Shown here piece after piece: positions 1 through 9,488 of a stretch of DNA of 64,000 bases. Each line of letters begins with the position of its first letter. Position 1 is the stretch's first letter. Location of the stretch: the NCBI RefSeq assembly GCF_014642915.1, contig NZ_BMJE01000005.1, positions 1-64,000 on the forward strand, given 5' to 3'. Made by a program: the position numbers and the translations under genes. A model generated the notes under the pieces. It was not told the DNA's origin. It saw only the letters and a list, made by a program, of their open reading frames with translations, and did not search any database. Source of the stretch: Flavobacterium suaedae (lineage in GTDB: Bacteria; Bacteroidota; Bacteroidia; Flavobacteriales; Flavobacteriaceae).

Positions 1-142
1 CGAGTACATCATCCAGTTAGTACCCCTTACCAATCCTGACGGGACACCGATTGTAGACCCTGATAGCGGTGAACCGGTAATGGGTCAGGTGCCAACTGAA
101 GTTACCCGTGAGTTTAAGGCGCACTTTGCTCTTAAAAGATAG
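1..142 (+). CDS. C-terminal end of an unrecognised protein (partial)
   Basis: The window opens inside a reading frame (codons from base 2) that runs 46 residues to a TAG at 140-142. The tail contains PLTNPDGTPIVDPDSGEPV and ends in FKAHFALKR. It has several Pro, Gly and Asp residues and looks like a loop-rich surface, but I do not recognise a family. A good terminator follows 60 bases later, which supports this being the true end of a gene. Confidence 0.6.
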   Translation, partial: EYIIQLVPLTNPDGTPIVDPDSGEPVMGQVPTEVTREFKAHFALKR

Positions 143-201
143 GTAAGTAAATAATGAAGAAATCGTAACTACAGACAATTTTAGTTCGTTTTGATAAAGA
201 T

Positions 202-230
202 AAAAGCCTGCTCATTGAGCAGGCTTTTTG
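202..230 (+). terminator. Rho-independent terminator
   Basis: AAAGCCTGCTC-ATT-GAGCAGGCTTTTT: an 11-bp perfect stem, 3-base loop and T-run, placed just after the partial gene at the window start. The rest of 143-414 holds no gene that I can see. Confidence 0.9.
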
Positions 231-350
231 TTTTATGTATGAGGGGGGACTTTATACTTTGGTAATATATAGTTGTTATAAGTGATGGAAAAATGCTTGA
301 AGTTTATTTAAGCTTATATGTTTTAAAAATGTTTATGTATTAAAACAAAA

Positions 351-380
351 AAGCCTTACAGTATACTGTAAGGCTTTTTT
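351..380. terminator. Bidirectional terminator
   Basis: AAGCCTTACAGTATACTGTAAGGCTT is a near-perfect palindrome with A-run on the left and T-run on the right. It serves the minus-strand aminotransferase and could also act on plus-strand read-through. Confidence 0.85.
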
Positions 381-414
381 AAAGTTGAGTTAGTTAAGTA
401 ATATATAATAGAAT

Positions 415-1608
415 CTATTGATTGTTATATTGTTTTATAGCTTCTTTTAATATTTCTATAGAACGTATTAAATCTTCTTTCTTAAGTACATAGGCTATAC
501 GTATTTCGGTTATACCTACGTTTGGAGATGAATAGAAACCTGCGGCAGGGGCTACCATTATAGTTTCTCCGTCTAATTCAAAGTTTTCTAATAGCCACTG
601 TGCGAATCTGTCTGCATCATCTATAGGCAGTTTTGCTATACAATAGAAAGCACCTTTAGGTACTGCTATTTTTACACCTTCTATCTGGCTGAGTCCGTTT
701 ATTAAAGTATCGCGTCTGTCTTTGTACTCTTTTATTACATCATCAAAATATGACTGTGGTGTATCAAGAGCTGCTTCACTAGCTATTTGTGCAAGGGTAG
801 GAGGGCTTAGTCTTGCTTGTGCAAATTTCATTGCTGCTGACATTACAGCTTTGTTTTTAGACACTACACAGCCAATTCTTGCTCCGCACATACTGTAACG
901 TTTAGAAACGGAATCAATCATTATGGCGTGTTCTTCTATCCCTGAAACATTCATTATAGAATAGTGTTCACCACCATCATAGGTAAATTCGCGATATACT
1001 TCGTCTGCTATTAGGAAAAGATCATGTTCTTTTACTAATTCAGCTAGTTGATGTATTTCTTCTTCTGTATAAAGGTATCCTGTTGGGTTACCGGGGTTAC
1101 AGATTAATATTGCTTTTGTTTTTGGTGTAATCAGCTTTTCAAATTCTGAAATAGGAGGTAATGCAAAATCATCCTCTATTTTAGATATTACAGGTACTAC
1201 TTTTACTCCTGAAGCTACCGAAAATCCATTATAATTGGCATAAAAAGGTTCGGGGATAATTATTTCATCTCCATTGTCCATAGTACTTCCCATAGCAAAA
1301 AGTAATGCTTCTGATCCACCCGTAGTGATAATGATATCGGCCATATCGACTTCAATATCATTTTTCTGGTAATATTCGGCAAGCTTTTTTCTATAGCTCT
1401 CCATACCTGCGGAATGGCTATATTCCAAAATTTCAGGAATGTTGTTTTTAACAGCATCAAGTGCTGCGACCGGACTTTTTATATCCGGCTGACCTATGTT
1501 AAGGTGATATACTTTAAGACCTTTTTCCTTTGCCGCTTCTGAAAAGGGAACCAACTTTCTTATCGGTGATTCAGGCATTTCTTGCCCTTTTAGAGATACT
1601 TTAGGCAT
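415..1608 (-). CDS. PLP-dependent class I/II aminotransferase
   Basis: 397 residues, the normal length for the fold-type I aspartate aminotransferase superfamily. Visible signatures are NPGNPTG (about residue 170), ADEVYREF, and SVSKRYSMCGARIG with the Schiff-base lysine near residue 235. The extreme C-terminus keeps an Arg-containing strand (GITEIRIAY) expected to bind the substrate carboxylate. Substrate cannot be read from the sequence; aspartate or an aromatic/branched amino acid are equally possible. The start is the ATG giving MPKVSLKGQ. It is monocistronic, with terminators on both sides. Confidence 0.9.
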   Translation of the reverse strand: MPKVSLKGQEMPESPIRKLVPFSEAAKEKGLKVYHLNIGQPDIKSPVAALDAVKNNIPEILEYSHSAGMESYRKKLAEYYQKNDIEVDMADIIITTGGSEALLFAMGSTMDNGDEIIIPEPFYANYNGFSVASGVKVVPVISKIEDDFALPPISEFEKLITPKTKAILICNPGNPTGYLYTEEEIHQLAELVKEHDLFLIADEVYREFTYDGGEHYSIMNVSGIEEHAIMIDSVSKRYSMCGARIGCVVSKNKAVMSAAMKFAQARLSPPTLAQIASEAALDTPQSYFDDVIKEYKDRRDTLINGLSQIEGVKIAVPKGAFYCIAKLPIDDADRFAQWLLENFELDGETIMVAPAAGFYSSPNVGITEIRIAYVLKKEDLIRSIEILKEAIKQYNNQ

Positions 1609-1719
1609 AGCATAAAACTTTTATAAATGAGTTGGGCAAATTTGCAATATTTTTTACATATTCTGCAATAATATAGGGGTGAAATTTGATATTTATTAAA
1701 CATAAATTGTTATAAAATA

Positions 1720-1747
1720 AAAAAGCTCCAAATTTCGGAGCTTTTTT
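1720..1747 (-). terminator. Terminator of the DUF1573 gene
   Basis: AAAAGCTCCAAATTTCGGAGCTTTTTT: stem AGCTCC/GGAGCT. On the minus strand the T-run follows the hairpin, 20 bases after the DUF1573 stop codon. Confidence 0.85.
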
Positions 1748-1766
1748 ATTTGTATGTTATTGTTTT

Positions 1767-2195
1767 TTACTGACTTGGCAATGCTTTTTTCTTTTCCAGT
1801 ACATTTACATTTTCCGGTGCAACTACGTTTCCTTTTATCTTTATAGCCACAACTCCGTTTTCGTGGTTGGTAGCATTAGACATTATTGTGATAGTTTTGC
1901 GTATAGGTCCCGGACGCATATTGTATTTTACCTGAATAGTATCTGACTTACCCGGAAGGATAGGTTCTGTAGGTTTAGAAGGTACAGTACACCCACAACT
2001 GGACTTTACGTTACTTATCACTAAAGGCTCATCTCCTGTATTGGTAAACTTAATTGTACGAATACCATCATCTTCTCCTTTATACACTGTTCCGTAATCA
2101 ATCTCATCAGATTCAAACTCAATCTGTGGTCCTGTTTGTGCATATGTAGCAGCAGATATAATTATGAATGCTACTAAACTTAATAGTTTTTTCAT
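1767..2195 (-). CDS. DUF1573 domain secreted protein
   Basis: 142 residues. N-terminus MKKLLSLVAFIIISAATYAQ is a Sec signal peptide cleaved near the AQ. The mature part has the DUF1573 pattern: FESDEIDYGTVYKGED, then FTNTGDEPLVISNVKSSCGC with the typical CGC, then a beta-rich C-terminus. These are Ig-like (ASPM/SPD-2/Hydin-type) domains widespread in Bacteroidota; function is not established. Expected to be periplasmic or outer-membrane associated. Single-gene unit. Confidence 0.9.
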   Translation of the reverse strand: MKKLLSLVAFIIISAATYAQTGPQIEFESDEIDYGTVYKGEDDGIRTIKFTNTGDEPLVISNVKSSCGCTVPSKPTEPILPGKSDTIQVKYNMRPGPIRKTITIMSNATNHENGVVAIKIKGNVVAPENVNVLEKKKALPSQ

Positions 2196-2290
2196 TAGTT
2201 GTTGTTTTTAATGAACGATATTGTAAAAATAATCAGTTTGCTTTAAAGCGCAAATATTGAATACTGTTTTTTTTAATTTATATATATGGT

Positions 2291-2298
2291 TACTTTTG
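2291..2298 (+). promoter_or_regulatory. -7 promoter element of valS
   Basis: TACTTTTG matches the Bacteroidota sigma-A -7 consensus TAnnTTTG, 60 bases upstream of the valS ATG. No clear -33 TTG is seen. Confidence 0.55.
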
Positions 2299-2358
2299 CA
2301 CAGAACAGTACAAAAATTACACCGTAATCATCGGGAATATTATACATTATAAAAAACT

Positions 2359-4989
2359 ATGACAATTCCAGCGCAATTTGATGCCAAAGCGGCAGAGCAA
2401 AAATGGTATGACTACTGGATGAAAAATAATTATTTTCATTCTGAACCAGATGAAAGAGAGCCTTACACTATTGTAATCCCTCCGCCCAATGTAACGGGAG
2501 TCCTTCATATGGGGCACATGCTTAATAATACTATACAGGATGTACTTATCAGGAGAGCACGCCTTAAAGGCTATAATGCCTGCTGGGTTCCGGGTACAGA
2601 CCATGCTTCTATTGCTACTGAGGCTAAAGTTGTAGCGAAACTGAGAGAGGAAGGAATTAAAAAGAGTGATTTAACTCGCGATGCATTTTTAAAGCACGCT
2701 TGGGACTGGACGGACAAGTATGGAGGTGTAATACTGGAGCAGCTTAAAAAACTGGGCGCTTCATGTGATTGGGAACGTACTAAGTTTACTCTGGATGATG
2801 ATATGAGTGCTTCGGTAATACGTTCGTTTGTTGATTTGTACAACAAAGGATTAATATACAGAGGTTACCGTATGGTAAACTGGGATCCTGAGGCAAAAAC
2901 AACACTTTCGGATGAAGAAGTACATTATGAAGAAAGACAAGGAAAATTATATCATTTAAAATATCAAATAGAGGGTTCGGAAGACTTTATTACTATAGCA
3001 ACTACACGACCGGAAACGATTTTAGGAGATACTGCTATTTGTATTAATCCGAATGATGAGCGATATACACACCTTAAAGGTAAAAAGGCTATTGTACCGA
3101 TAGTGAATCGTGTTATCCCTATTATTTTTGATGAGTATGTGGATATGGAGTTTGGTACAGGTTGCCTTAAAGTAACTCCTGCGCATGATGTAAATGATAA
3201 AGAGCTTGGCGAAAGACACAATCTTGAGATAATAGATATCTTTAATGAAGATGCTACATTAAACAGCCAAGGGTTACATTACCAAGGCAAAGACCGTTTT
3301 GTGGTTCGTGATGAAATATCACAAGAACTGGAGGACAAAGGTTACATGACTAAAGTAGAAATCCATGTAAATAAAGTAGGTACAAGTGAAAGAACTAAAG
3401 CGGTTATAGAGCCAAGGCTTTCTGACCAGTGGTTCTTAAAAATGAAAGACCTTGCAGCACCTGCTATTAAAGCTGTTTTGGAAACGGAAGAAGTAAAACT
3501 TCATCCTAAACGTTTTGATAATACCTACCGTCACTGGATGGAGAACATTCGTGACTGGAATATATCGCGCCAATTATGGTGGGGGCAGCAAATACCTGCT
3601 TATTACTATGGTGAGGGTAAAGAAGATTTTGTAGTTGCTGAAACTGCTGATAAAGCTCTCGAACTTGCTAAAGAAAGAACAGGAAATAGTAGCCTGACAG
3701 CTAATGACCTTAAACAAGACCCTGATGCACTGGATACTTGGTTCTCTTCATGGTTATGGCCTATGTCAGTTTTCGGAGGAATATTAGACCCTGAAAATGA
3801 AGAATATAAATATTATTACCCTACTAACGACTTGGTAACAGGTCCTGATATTCTTTTCTTCTGGGTTGCCAGAATGATTATGGCAGGGTATGAGTATGCA
3901 GGGGAGAAGCCTTTTACTAATGTTTACCTTACCGGCTTGGTTCGTGATAAGCAAAGACGTAAAATGTCTAAATCATTAGGTAACTCACCAGACCCATTAG
4001 AATTAATTGAAAAGTTTGGTGCTGATGGTGTAAGGGTAGGACTTCTGTTAAGTGCTTCTGCCGGTAACGATATAATGTTTGATGAAGAGCTTTGTAACCA
4101 AGGTAAAGGGTTTGCTAATAAAATATGGAACTCTTTTAAATTGATTCAGCAGTGGGAGGTAAGCGATATTGAGCAGCCTGACCACAGTAAAAAAGCGATT
4201 GAGTGGTATGAGGCTAAATTCCAGAAAACGCTTGCAGAAATAGAAGACCATTTTGAAAAGTACAGAATATCTGATGCGTTAATGGCTATATACAAGTTGG
4301 TATGGGATGATTTCTGTTCTTGGTTCTTAGAGATAATAAAACCTGCTTACCAAGCGCCAATTGATAAAGCTACTAAGGAAAAAGCTATTGAAATGCTTGA
4401 AAATAACCTTAAACTGCTTCATCCGTTTATGCCTTTCCTTACTGAGGAAATTTGGCAGTACATTGATGACAGAAGTACAGAAGAAGCTTTAATTGTATCG
4501 AAGTGGCCTGAGCGTAAAGAAACAAATGAAAGTATAGTAAACAGCTTTGAAATGGCTGCTGAAGTAGTTTCGGGTATCCGTTCTATAAGGAAAGATAAAA
4601 ACATTCCGTTTAAAGATACTGTTTCGCTAAAAGTGGTTAATAATGAAAAGGCTACTACAGAATTTGACAGTATAATTACCAAGCTGGGTAATGTTGACGA
4701 TTTAGAATACATAACTGAAGCTGTAAACGGTGCACTTACGTTTAGGGTAAAATCAAACGAGTACTATATTCCTGTTTCGGGAGCTATAAATGTAGAAGAG
4801 GAAATAGCTAAGCTTACAGAAGAACTTAACTATACAAAAGGCTTTTTAAAATCAGTGCAAGGTAAACTGAAAAATGAAAAGTTTGTAAATGGTGCTCCTG
4901 AAAAAGTGGTAGCTATGGAGAAACAGAAAGAAGCAGATGCTTTAGCTAAAATTGCTACTATAGAGCAAAGTTTAGCAAGTCTTAAATAA
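2359..4989 (+). CDS. valS: Valyl-tRNA synthetase
   Basis: 876 residues, full length for bacterial ValRS. Charges tRNA-Val in the cytoplasm. Class I motifs: [15 protein letters not shown] (HIGH motif variant HMGH near residue 51) and [10 protein letters not shown] (KMSKS near residue 535). The editing (CP1) domain shows [13 protein letters not shown]. The last about 65 residues form the usual C-terminal coiled coil ([20 protein letters not shown]). Start is the ATG giving MTIPAQFD. Followed by a strong terminator, so transcribed alone. Confidence 0.98.
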   Translation: MTIPAQFDAKAAEQKWYDYWMKNNYFHSEPDEREPYTIVIPPPNVTGVLHMGHMLNNTIQDVLIRRARLKGYNACWVPGTDHASIATEAKVVAKLREEGIKKSDLTRDAFLKHAWDWTDKYGGVILEQLKKLGASCDWERTKFTLDDDMSASVIRSFVDLYNKGLIYRGYRMVNWDPEAKTTLSDEEVHYEERQGKLYHLKYQIEGSEDFITIATTRPETILGDTAICINPNDERYTHLKGKKAIVPIVNRVIPIIFDEYVDMEFGTGCLKVTPAHDVNDKELGERHNLEIIDIFNEDATLNSQGLHYQGKDRFVVRDEISQELEDKGYMTKVEIHVNKVGTSERTKAVIEPRLSDQWFLKMKDLAAPAIKAVLETEEVKLHPKRFDNTYRHWMENIRDWNISRQLWWGQQIPAYYYGEGKEDFVVAETADKALELAKERTGNSSLTANDLKQDPDALDTWFSSWLWPMSVFGGILDPENEEYKYYYPTNDLVTGPDILFFWVARMIMAGYEYAGEKPFTNVYLTGLVRDKQRRKMSKSLGNSPDPLELIEKFGADGVRVGLLLSASAGNDIMFDEELCNQGKGFANKIWNSFKLIQQWEVSDIEQPDHSKKAIEWYEAKFQKTLAEIEDHFEKYRISDALMAIYKLVWDDFCSWFLEIIKPAYQAPIDKATKEKAIEMLENNLKLLHPFMPFLTEEIWQYIDDRSTEEALIVSKWPERKETNESIVNSFEMAAEVVSGIRSIRKDKNIPFKDTVSLKVVNNEKATTEFDSIITKLGNVDDLEYITEAVNGALTFRVKSNEYYIPVSGAINVEEEIAKLTEELNYTKGFLKSVQGKLKNEKFVNGAPEKVVAMEKQKEADALAKIATIEQSLASLK

Positions 4990-5010
4990 TTTACTGAATA
5001 AAGTATAACT

Positions 5011-5040
5011 AAAAAAGCAGCCATAATGGCTGCTTTTTTT
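5011..5040. terminator. Bidirectional terminator between valS and the YD-repeat lipoprotein
   Basis: AAAAAAGCAGCC-ATAAT-GGCTGCTTTTTTT. The hairpin has A and T runs on both flanks and sits between two convergent genes. Confidence 0.9.
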
Positions 5041-5060
5041 ATCACTTAAATTGAAGTTAC

Positions 5061-6155
5061 TTAATTGTAATAAGTAATATCTCTTTGCTCAACAAATTTT
5101 AATTCTCCGTCAATATATATACTTTTCTTAATCCAGTTGCCTTCTTTATCATAGTTATACGTATATTTTCTTTCCTCTATGGCTTTACCAATATTATTAT
5201 ATGTTCTTACACCGGTAACGTCACCATTTTCATTATACGTATAGTTTATTTTTAAAAACGGTTCTCCATTCTTCTGAACATCCCATGTTACTTTATTGCC
5301 TTTTCCATCATATACAAACTTTTCTATGGTTTCGCTATCATCATACGAGTCATAAGAAATTTTAGAAAGCATGTTTCCATTATCATCATAAGTCATTTTT
5401 CTTGAATACTCAACTTCTCCTTCTTTGCCTCTTGTCTCTTCTAAAATAAGATTGTCGCCTTTATATTCGTATTGAGTATTAAAAAGTATTTCAGAGTTCT
5501 TATCATAACGTGTATACGAAACCTTCTGATTATTCTCATTGTACTTATACGCATTTTTCACCACTACTTTATCATTATTCAGGTATAAGTTTTCACCTGT
5601 TAGGTTACCGTTATCATCATATACATAAGTTACTTTATCTACAAGCTTATCCTGCCTGTTAAAGGTTAACTTTTCAGCAAGTTTACCGGCTTCATACTTT
5701 AAAACTTTTCGATCTATCTGGCTGTTATCAGGATTTCTTCGGGTAATTGAAGTATTGTTCTCTCCTGATTCATTCCACTCAAAAACAGTTTTAATACCAG
5801 GCTCGTTATTTATGTACTGTATTTTTTCCAGTTTTTTGTTTTGTCCATTATATTTTGTCTGTTCATAAGGACCACCGGAACTATTTTGTTTTTTTTCTAA
5901 AACAAGCATACCCACTTCATTAAACTCTAAATCTTTATTATGCTCTGTAGAGATTTCATGCTTTATAATGTTTGCATCAAGATTTGTTTTATCTATTTCA
6001 TTAGATTTTAAAGAAATAGATTTTACGTTTCCTTTAAGGCTGTAAAACTCCCAATCTGTATTGCTTCTGTCTATTATTTGCTCAGAAACCTTATCTTCTT
6101 TTTTGCAGGAAATCAGCACAAATAAAGCTATTGCCAGTGAATATGTATATTTCAT
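5061..6155 (-). CDS. Lipoprotein with YD/RHS-like repeats
   Basis: 364 residues. MKYTYSLAIALFVLISCKKEDK has a lipobox (LISC) with Cys17 as the lipidated residue; KK after it suggests a surface-directed flavobacterial lipoprotein is possible but not shown. From about residue 95 on there are repeated units of the type KYNENNQKVSYTRYDKN and YDDNGNMLSKISYD, i.e. short beta-hairpins with a Y-D/N-G turn like those of YD-repeat/RHS shells. There is no toxin tail, protease motif or RHS core signature. Convergent with valS. Function unknown; a cell-surface beta-structure is the best guess. Confidence 0.8.
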   Translation of the reverse strand: MKYTYSLAIALFVLISCKKEDKVSEQIIDRSNTDWEFYSLKGNVKSISLKSNEIDKTNLDANIIKHEISTEHNKDLEFNEVGMLVLEKKQNSSGGPYEQTKYNGQNKKLEKIQYINNEPGIKTVFEWNESGENNTSITRRNPDNSQIDRKVLKYEAGKLAEKLTFNRQDKLVDKVTYVYDDNGNLTGENLYLNNDKVVVKNAYKYNENNQKVSYTRYDKNSEILFNTQYEYKGDNLILEETRGKEGEVEYSRKMTYDDNGNMLSKISYDSYDDSETIEKFVYDGKGNKVTWDVQKNGEPFLKINYTYNENGDVTGVRTYNNIGKAIEERKYTYNYDKEGNWIKKSIYIDGELKFVEQRDITYYN

Positions 6156-6222
6156 TTTAAATTAGTGTTAAGTATTCAAAAATGTGACTTTTTTTGCAAA
6201 CAAACAACTTATATAAAAACAA

Positions 6223-6243
6223 AATCCGCCCGGTAGGCGGATT
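6223..6243 (-). terminator. Terminator of the SOD gene
   Basis: AATCCGCCCGGTAGGCGGATT: stem AATCCGCC/GGCGGATT with T-run on the minus strand, 25 bases past the superoxide dismutase stop. Confidence 0.85.
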
Positions 6244-6267
6244 AATATGTTTGTATGTTTTTCAGTA

Positions 6268-7047
6268 TTATTGTGCTGTTGCGGCATCATACTTTTTAGC
6301 AACATTCTCCCAGTTTATTACATTGTAAAATGCATTAATATATTCTGGTCTTTTGTTTTGGTAGTTTAGGTAATAGGCGTGTTCCCAAACATCAAGACCA
6401 AGTATAGGAGTACCTTGTACTTCTGCGCCAGGCATTAATGGGTTATCCTGATTAGGTGTGTTGGTAACTTTTAGTTTACCGTCTTTATCAACTACTAACC
6501 ATGCCCAGCCTGAACCAAACTGTTTAGAAGCTGCATCAGTAAACTGGGTTTTAAAGTTTTCAAAAGAACCTAAATCATTGTTAATTGCCTCTGCAAGTTT
6601 TCCACTTGGTTCACCGCCACCGTTAGGACCCATAACTTCCCAAAATAAAGAGTGGTTGTAATATCCGCCACCATTATTTCTTACAGCAGTATTATTCATG
6701 TCCAGTCCTTTAAGGATTTCTTCTATTGATTTGTTTTCCAAATCAGTTCCTTTTATAGCCTTGTTAAGTTTATTAGTATATCCCACATAGTGTTTCGAGT
6801 AATGTACTTCCATTGTTTTAGCATCTATATTTGGTGCTAAAGCATCGTAAGCGTAGGGTAGTGCTACTATTTGGAAACTACCCCCATCTGCTTTTACATC
6901 GGCAGGATTCCCCATTTCTGTAGTTGCTGTTTCTTCAACAGGTTCAGAAGGTACTTCTACTTCTTTTAAGTCGTTGTCGTTTTCTTTACAAGATTGAAAT
7001 GCTGTTGTAAGTACAATTGCAGCAAATAAAACTTTTACTTTTTTCAT
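6268..7047 (-). CDS. Lipoprotein Fe/Mn superoxide dismutase
   Basis: 259 residues, longer than the usual about 200 because of an N-terminal export region: [20 protein letters not shown] is a signal peptide with lipobox FQSC, followed by an acidic linker. The SOD core starts at about residue 60 ([16 protein letters not shown]). Metal ligands visible: His in [11 protein letters not shown], His in [11 protein letters not shown], and Asp/His in [21 protein letters not shown] and the WAWLVVD strand are typical of the family. Converts superoxide to peroxide, here outside the cytoplasm on a lipid anchor. Lies just downstream of the acyl-CoA-binding gene (9-base gap), so it may be co-transcribed with the lipid operon. 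Confidence 0.93.
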   Translation of the reverse strand: MKKVKVLFAAIVLTTAFQSCKENDNDLKEVEVPSEPVEETATTEMGNPADVKADGGSFQIVALPYAYDALAPNIDAKTMEVHYSKHYVGYTNKLNKAIKGTDLENKSIEEILKGLDMNNTAVRNNGGGYYNHSLFWEVMGPNGGGEPSGKLAEAINNDLGSFENFKTQFTDAASKQFGSGWAWLVVDKDGKLKVTNTPNQDNPLMPGAEVQGTPILGLDVWEHAYYLNYQNKRPEYINAFYNVINWENVAKKYDAATAQ

Positions 7048-7056
7048 AATTATTTT

Positions 7057-7320
7057 TTATTTAATTAGTGAATTTATAGTTTCTATATATAATTTTTTTG
7101 CTTCTTCAGGCGATAGGTGTTTTACTTGCATCCAGGCATTCATTTTAAAACCGTCACGCAAATCAGATGTTTGAAAGTAGCGTAACTGTTCTTTGCCTTG
7201 TGTTGCTTGTTTATAGTAGGCATAAACTCGCAACATCATATCCGGCGGAATAGATTCCGTCATATTAGAAGCTTTTTCATACGCCTCCTGAAAAAGGGTA
7301 TCTAGGTCCTTTTCCTGCAT
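7057..7320 (-). CDS. Acyl-CoA-binding protein
   Basis: 87 residues, the standard length of the four-helix ACBP family. Signature residues YAYYKQATQG, followed by FKMNAWMQVKHLSPEEAKKLYIE (compare the family's YK.ATxGD and AWxxWxxxKGxSxxEA). Binds long-chain acyl-CoA in the cytoplasm. ACBP is mainly eukaryotic but occurs in Bacteroidota. Three bases separate it from psd, so it is in an operon with CDP-diacylglycerol and phosphatidylethanolamine synthesis genes, a sensible place for an acyl-CoA carrier. Confidence 0.9.
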   Translation of the reverse strand: MQEKDLDTLFQEAYEKASNMTESIPPDMMLRVYAYYKQATQGKEQLRYFQTSDLRDGFKMNAWMQVKHLSPEEAKKLYIETINSLIK

Positions 7321-7323
7321 TTA

Positions 7324-7974
7324 CTATTTTGTTGCGATTATTGTTTTTCCTCCTACAGCTTTTTCATTCAGCTTTACATTTACTTCAGTACCTATAGGTA
7401 AAAATATATCTACTCTCGAACCAAATTTTATAAAACCGGCATCTGCACCTTGTACTACCTGCATACCTTCTTTAGCATAATTTACTATACGTCTTGCTAA
7501 AGCACCTGCAATTTGCCTGTATAACACGTCTCCAAACAGTTTTGTTTCTATAACTACAGTAGTACGCTCGTTTTCTTCACTTGCTTTTGGGTGCCATGCA
7601 ACTAAATATTTACCTGCATGGTATTTACTGAATTTTATCAGTCCGTTTGCAGCGTAGCGCGTTACGTGTACATTTATAGGAGACATAAATATTGATACCT
7701 GAAGTCTCTTTTCTTTAAAATACTCAGGCTCATATACCTCTTCTATAACAACTATCTTACCGTCCACAGGAGCCAGTATATGATGGTCTGATACCTCTAC
7801 GCTACGTTTAGGGTTTCTGAAAAACTGTAGCACGAGTATCATAAACACAAGTGCAAAAAATTGTATGGCTTTTACCAGCCAGTAGCTGTAAATATACTGT
7901 TCAGCTAATAAAACAACCGCAACACTTATGGTTAAGGTTATTAATATGATTTTGGCTCCTTCTTTATGAAACAT
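7324..7974 (-). CDS. psd: Phosphatidylserine decarboxylase family protein (short type)
   Basis: 216 residues, the short (archaetidylserine/PSD-B-like) form. N-terminal hydrophobic segments (about residues 10-45) anchor it in the inner membrane. PVDGKIVVIEEV and IFMSPINVHVTRYA are family blocks. FIKFGSRVDIF contains the GS site where self-cleavage makes the pyruvoyl cofactor on the alpha subunit. Makes phosphatidylethanolamine from phosphatidylserine. Overlaps the end of cdsA by 11 bases, so translation is coupled to the upstream step of the same pathway. Confidence 0.93.
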   Translation of the reverse strand: MFHKEGAKIILITLTISVAVVLLAEQYIYSYWLVKAIQFFALVFMILVLQFFRNPKRSVEVSDHHILAPVDGKIVVIEEVYEPEYFKEKRLQVSIFMSPINVHVTRYAANGLIKFSKYHAGKYLVAWHPKASEENERTTVVIETKLFGDVLYRQIAGALARRIVNYAKEGMQVVQGADAGFIKFGSRVDIFLPIGTEVNVKLNEKAVGGKTIIATK

Positions 7975-8770
7975 AATTTATAATTTGAAGATACAAAAAT
8001 AAGAAAGGTATTGCAAATATAATACTATCTAATCGGTCAAGTATTCCACCGTGTCCCGGCATAATATTTCCGCTGTCTTTTACTCCCGCCGTTCTTTTAA
8101 ACTTTGATTCTACTAAATCGCCTGTACTGCCAAATATAACTAATACTGCAGCCATAATTACCCAGTGTACAACAGGTAAAAAGTTATAGAATGTACTAAT
8201 TACATAGCCACACAAAATAGTGAAAACTAAACCGCCTATAAAACCTTCTACTGTTTTTTTAGGAGATATTTTTTCGTATAACTTATGCTTACCGAAATTC
8301 TTACCTACAAGATACGCAAAAGTATCGTTTGTCCACATAAGTATAAACATTCCTATTATTATGTTTGGGTTATAATCGTCCTGTAAAAAAGGAAGTTTAA
8401 TAATAAGCAGAAATGGTATAATGATGTAACCGATTAAGGTAACGTATTTGGCAAGTGTATCTTTCTCCTTGCTTTTAACTGAAAAGAGTTCATACATTAA
8501 TACAACTGACACAACAAGTGCGCCTATCGTTAAGAGTATATTATTAACAGGATTGTTGTTTACAATATAGCCAAATAGCAGGTAGCCTAAACCACCTAAC
8601 AATATAGGCAGGGTTTGCTTTAAGCACACTAAGCGGCAAAATTCTGTTATAGCTATTAAAAGAAAAAGCCCGAAAAGTATGGAAAAACTAATAGGAGAAT
8701 AATGGGTTGCACCTAAAAGCAGAATAATGTAAATAATGCCCGATAGTGCCCTTACAATGTTTTCCTTCAT
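7964..8770 (-). CDS. cdsA: Phosphatidate cytidylyltransferase
   Basis: 268 residues, about eight transmembrane segments. C-terminal family signature: GSTGDLVESKFKR followed by VKDSGNIMPGHGGILDR (the CDP-alcohol synthase S-x-x-KR-x-x-x-x-KD-x-x-x-x-x-PGHGG-x-x-DRxD motif). Makes CDP-diacylglycerol from phosphatidic acid and CTP in the inner membrane. Starts one base after the LUD gene ends and overlaps psd, so all are in one operon. Confidence 0.96.
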   Translation of the reverse strand: MKENIVRALSGIIYIILLLGATHYSPISFSILFGLFLLIAITEFCRLVCLKQTLPILLGGLGYLLFGYIVNNNPVNNILLTIGALVVSVVLMYELFSVKSKEKDTLAKYVTLIGYIIIPFLLIIKLPFLQDDYNPNIIIGMFILMWTNDTFAYLVGKNFGKHKLYEKISPKKTVEGFIGGLVFTILCGYVISTFYNFLPVVHWVIMAAVLVIFGSTGDLVESKFKRTAGVKDSGNIMPGHGGILDRLDSIIFAIPFLFLYLQIINYVS

Positions 8771-8771
8771 G

Positions 8772-9374
8772 TTACAGGTCTTCTAAAAGCAATAAGTAAA
8801 GGTTTTTAGGATCGGTTCCGTATTGTAAAAAATCTTCAACTTTTGCTTTTTCAAAATATTTAATGGTAGTAATATTAGTAGGATATTCTTTCTCGTATTT
8901 TTGTTTTATAAACCTAAGTCCGTCACTTTTTGCTTTTACAATTTGGCTTGTAGTAGCAAAAATTACAATGTTAGCAGGAAGTTCATTAGGCTTATTTTGT
9001 TTAATTTGTTTTGAAGACAATAATATAGAGCCTTCATTTGCTATTAAGTTTTCACAGCCTGCCAATAAAAATTTTGGTTTTTTAGGGCTGTTATACATTA
9101 ACTTGTTTTCTTCTAAAAGGCCATATAGCTTCTCGTTATAGCAAAGTGCTTCGCACTCAAACCAATCGTTTTCTTCCAGTATGTTCAGGAATTGCTCATG
9201 TACTTCAGAAAGATTGTCACAATACAGAAATTTACCGCCATTTTTTTTGAAATTGGTAGTAAAAAGTTCATCGGTAGGCAGTTGTTCTTCCGGAAGAAAA
9301 GGACTGGACTCTGATTTTTTTTCTTCATTAGTAACATCTGTCCCGCCGCCAAAAATTCTTTTAAAAAGCCCCAT
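8772..9374 (-). CDS. LUD (LutC/YkgG-like) domain protein
   Basis: 200 residues. The N-terminus (MGLFKRIFGGGTDVTNEEKK) is polar and variable; from about residue 45 it resembles the LUD domain of LutB/LutC lactate-utilisation proteins, including LLAGCENLIANEGSILLSS and IVIFATTSQIVKAKSDGL. No Fe-S cysteine clusters, so it is a stand-alone LUD protein rather than LutB. No lactate genes nearby; it leads the cdsA-psd operon, a common arrangement in flavobacteria. Function unknown. Confidence 0.75.
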   Translation of the reverse strand: MGLFKRIFGGGTDVTNEEKKSESSPFLPEEQLPTDELFTTNFKKNGGKFLYCDNLSEVHEQFLNILEENDWFECEALCYNEKLYGLLEENKLMYNSPKKPKFLLAGCENLIANEGSILLSSKQIKQNKPNELPANIVIFATTSQIVKAKSDGLRFIKQKYEKEYPTNITTIKYFEKAKVEDFLQYGTDPKNLYLLLLEDL

Positions 9375-9414
9375 ATATTGTGTTATATTCCCTATAATTT
9401 ATGCAGAAGTAACC

Positions 9415-9422
9415 CAAAGATA
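9415..9422 (-). promoter_or_regulatory. -7 promoter element of the LUD-cdsA-psd operon
   Basis: Minus-strand TATCTTTG (plus CAAAGATA) fits TAnnTTTG, 40 bases upstream of the LUD start and just after the ftsH terminator hairpin. Confidence 0.55.
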
Positions 9423-9426
9423 AAAA

Positions 9427-9460
9427 AATCTTAATTCAATTAAAGAATCGAATTAAGATT
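9427..9460 (-). terminator. Terminator of ftsH
   Basis: AATCTTAATTC (9427-9437) pairs with GAATTAAGATT (9450-9460); on the minus strand it is followed by TTTTTTTATC. It separates rsfS-ftsH from the LUD operon. Confidence 0.75.
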
Positions 9461-9488
9461 TTTATAAAATTTTAGGTTTAGCCTGGTA

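Noticed and set aside
5061-6155. RHS/YD toxin
   Set aside because: YD-like repeats are present but there is no RHS core, no toxin tail and no immunity gene downstream.
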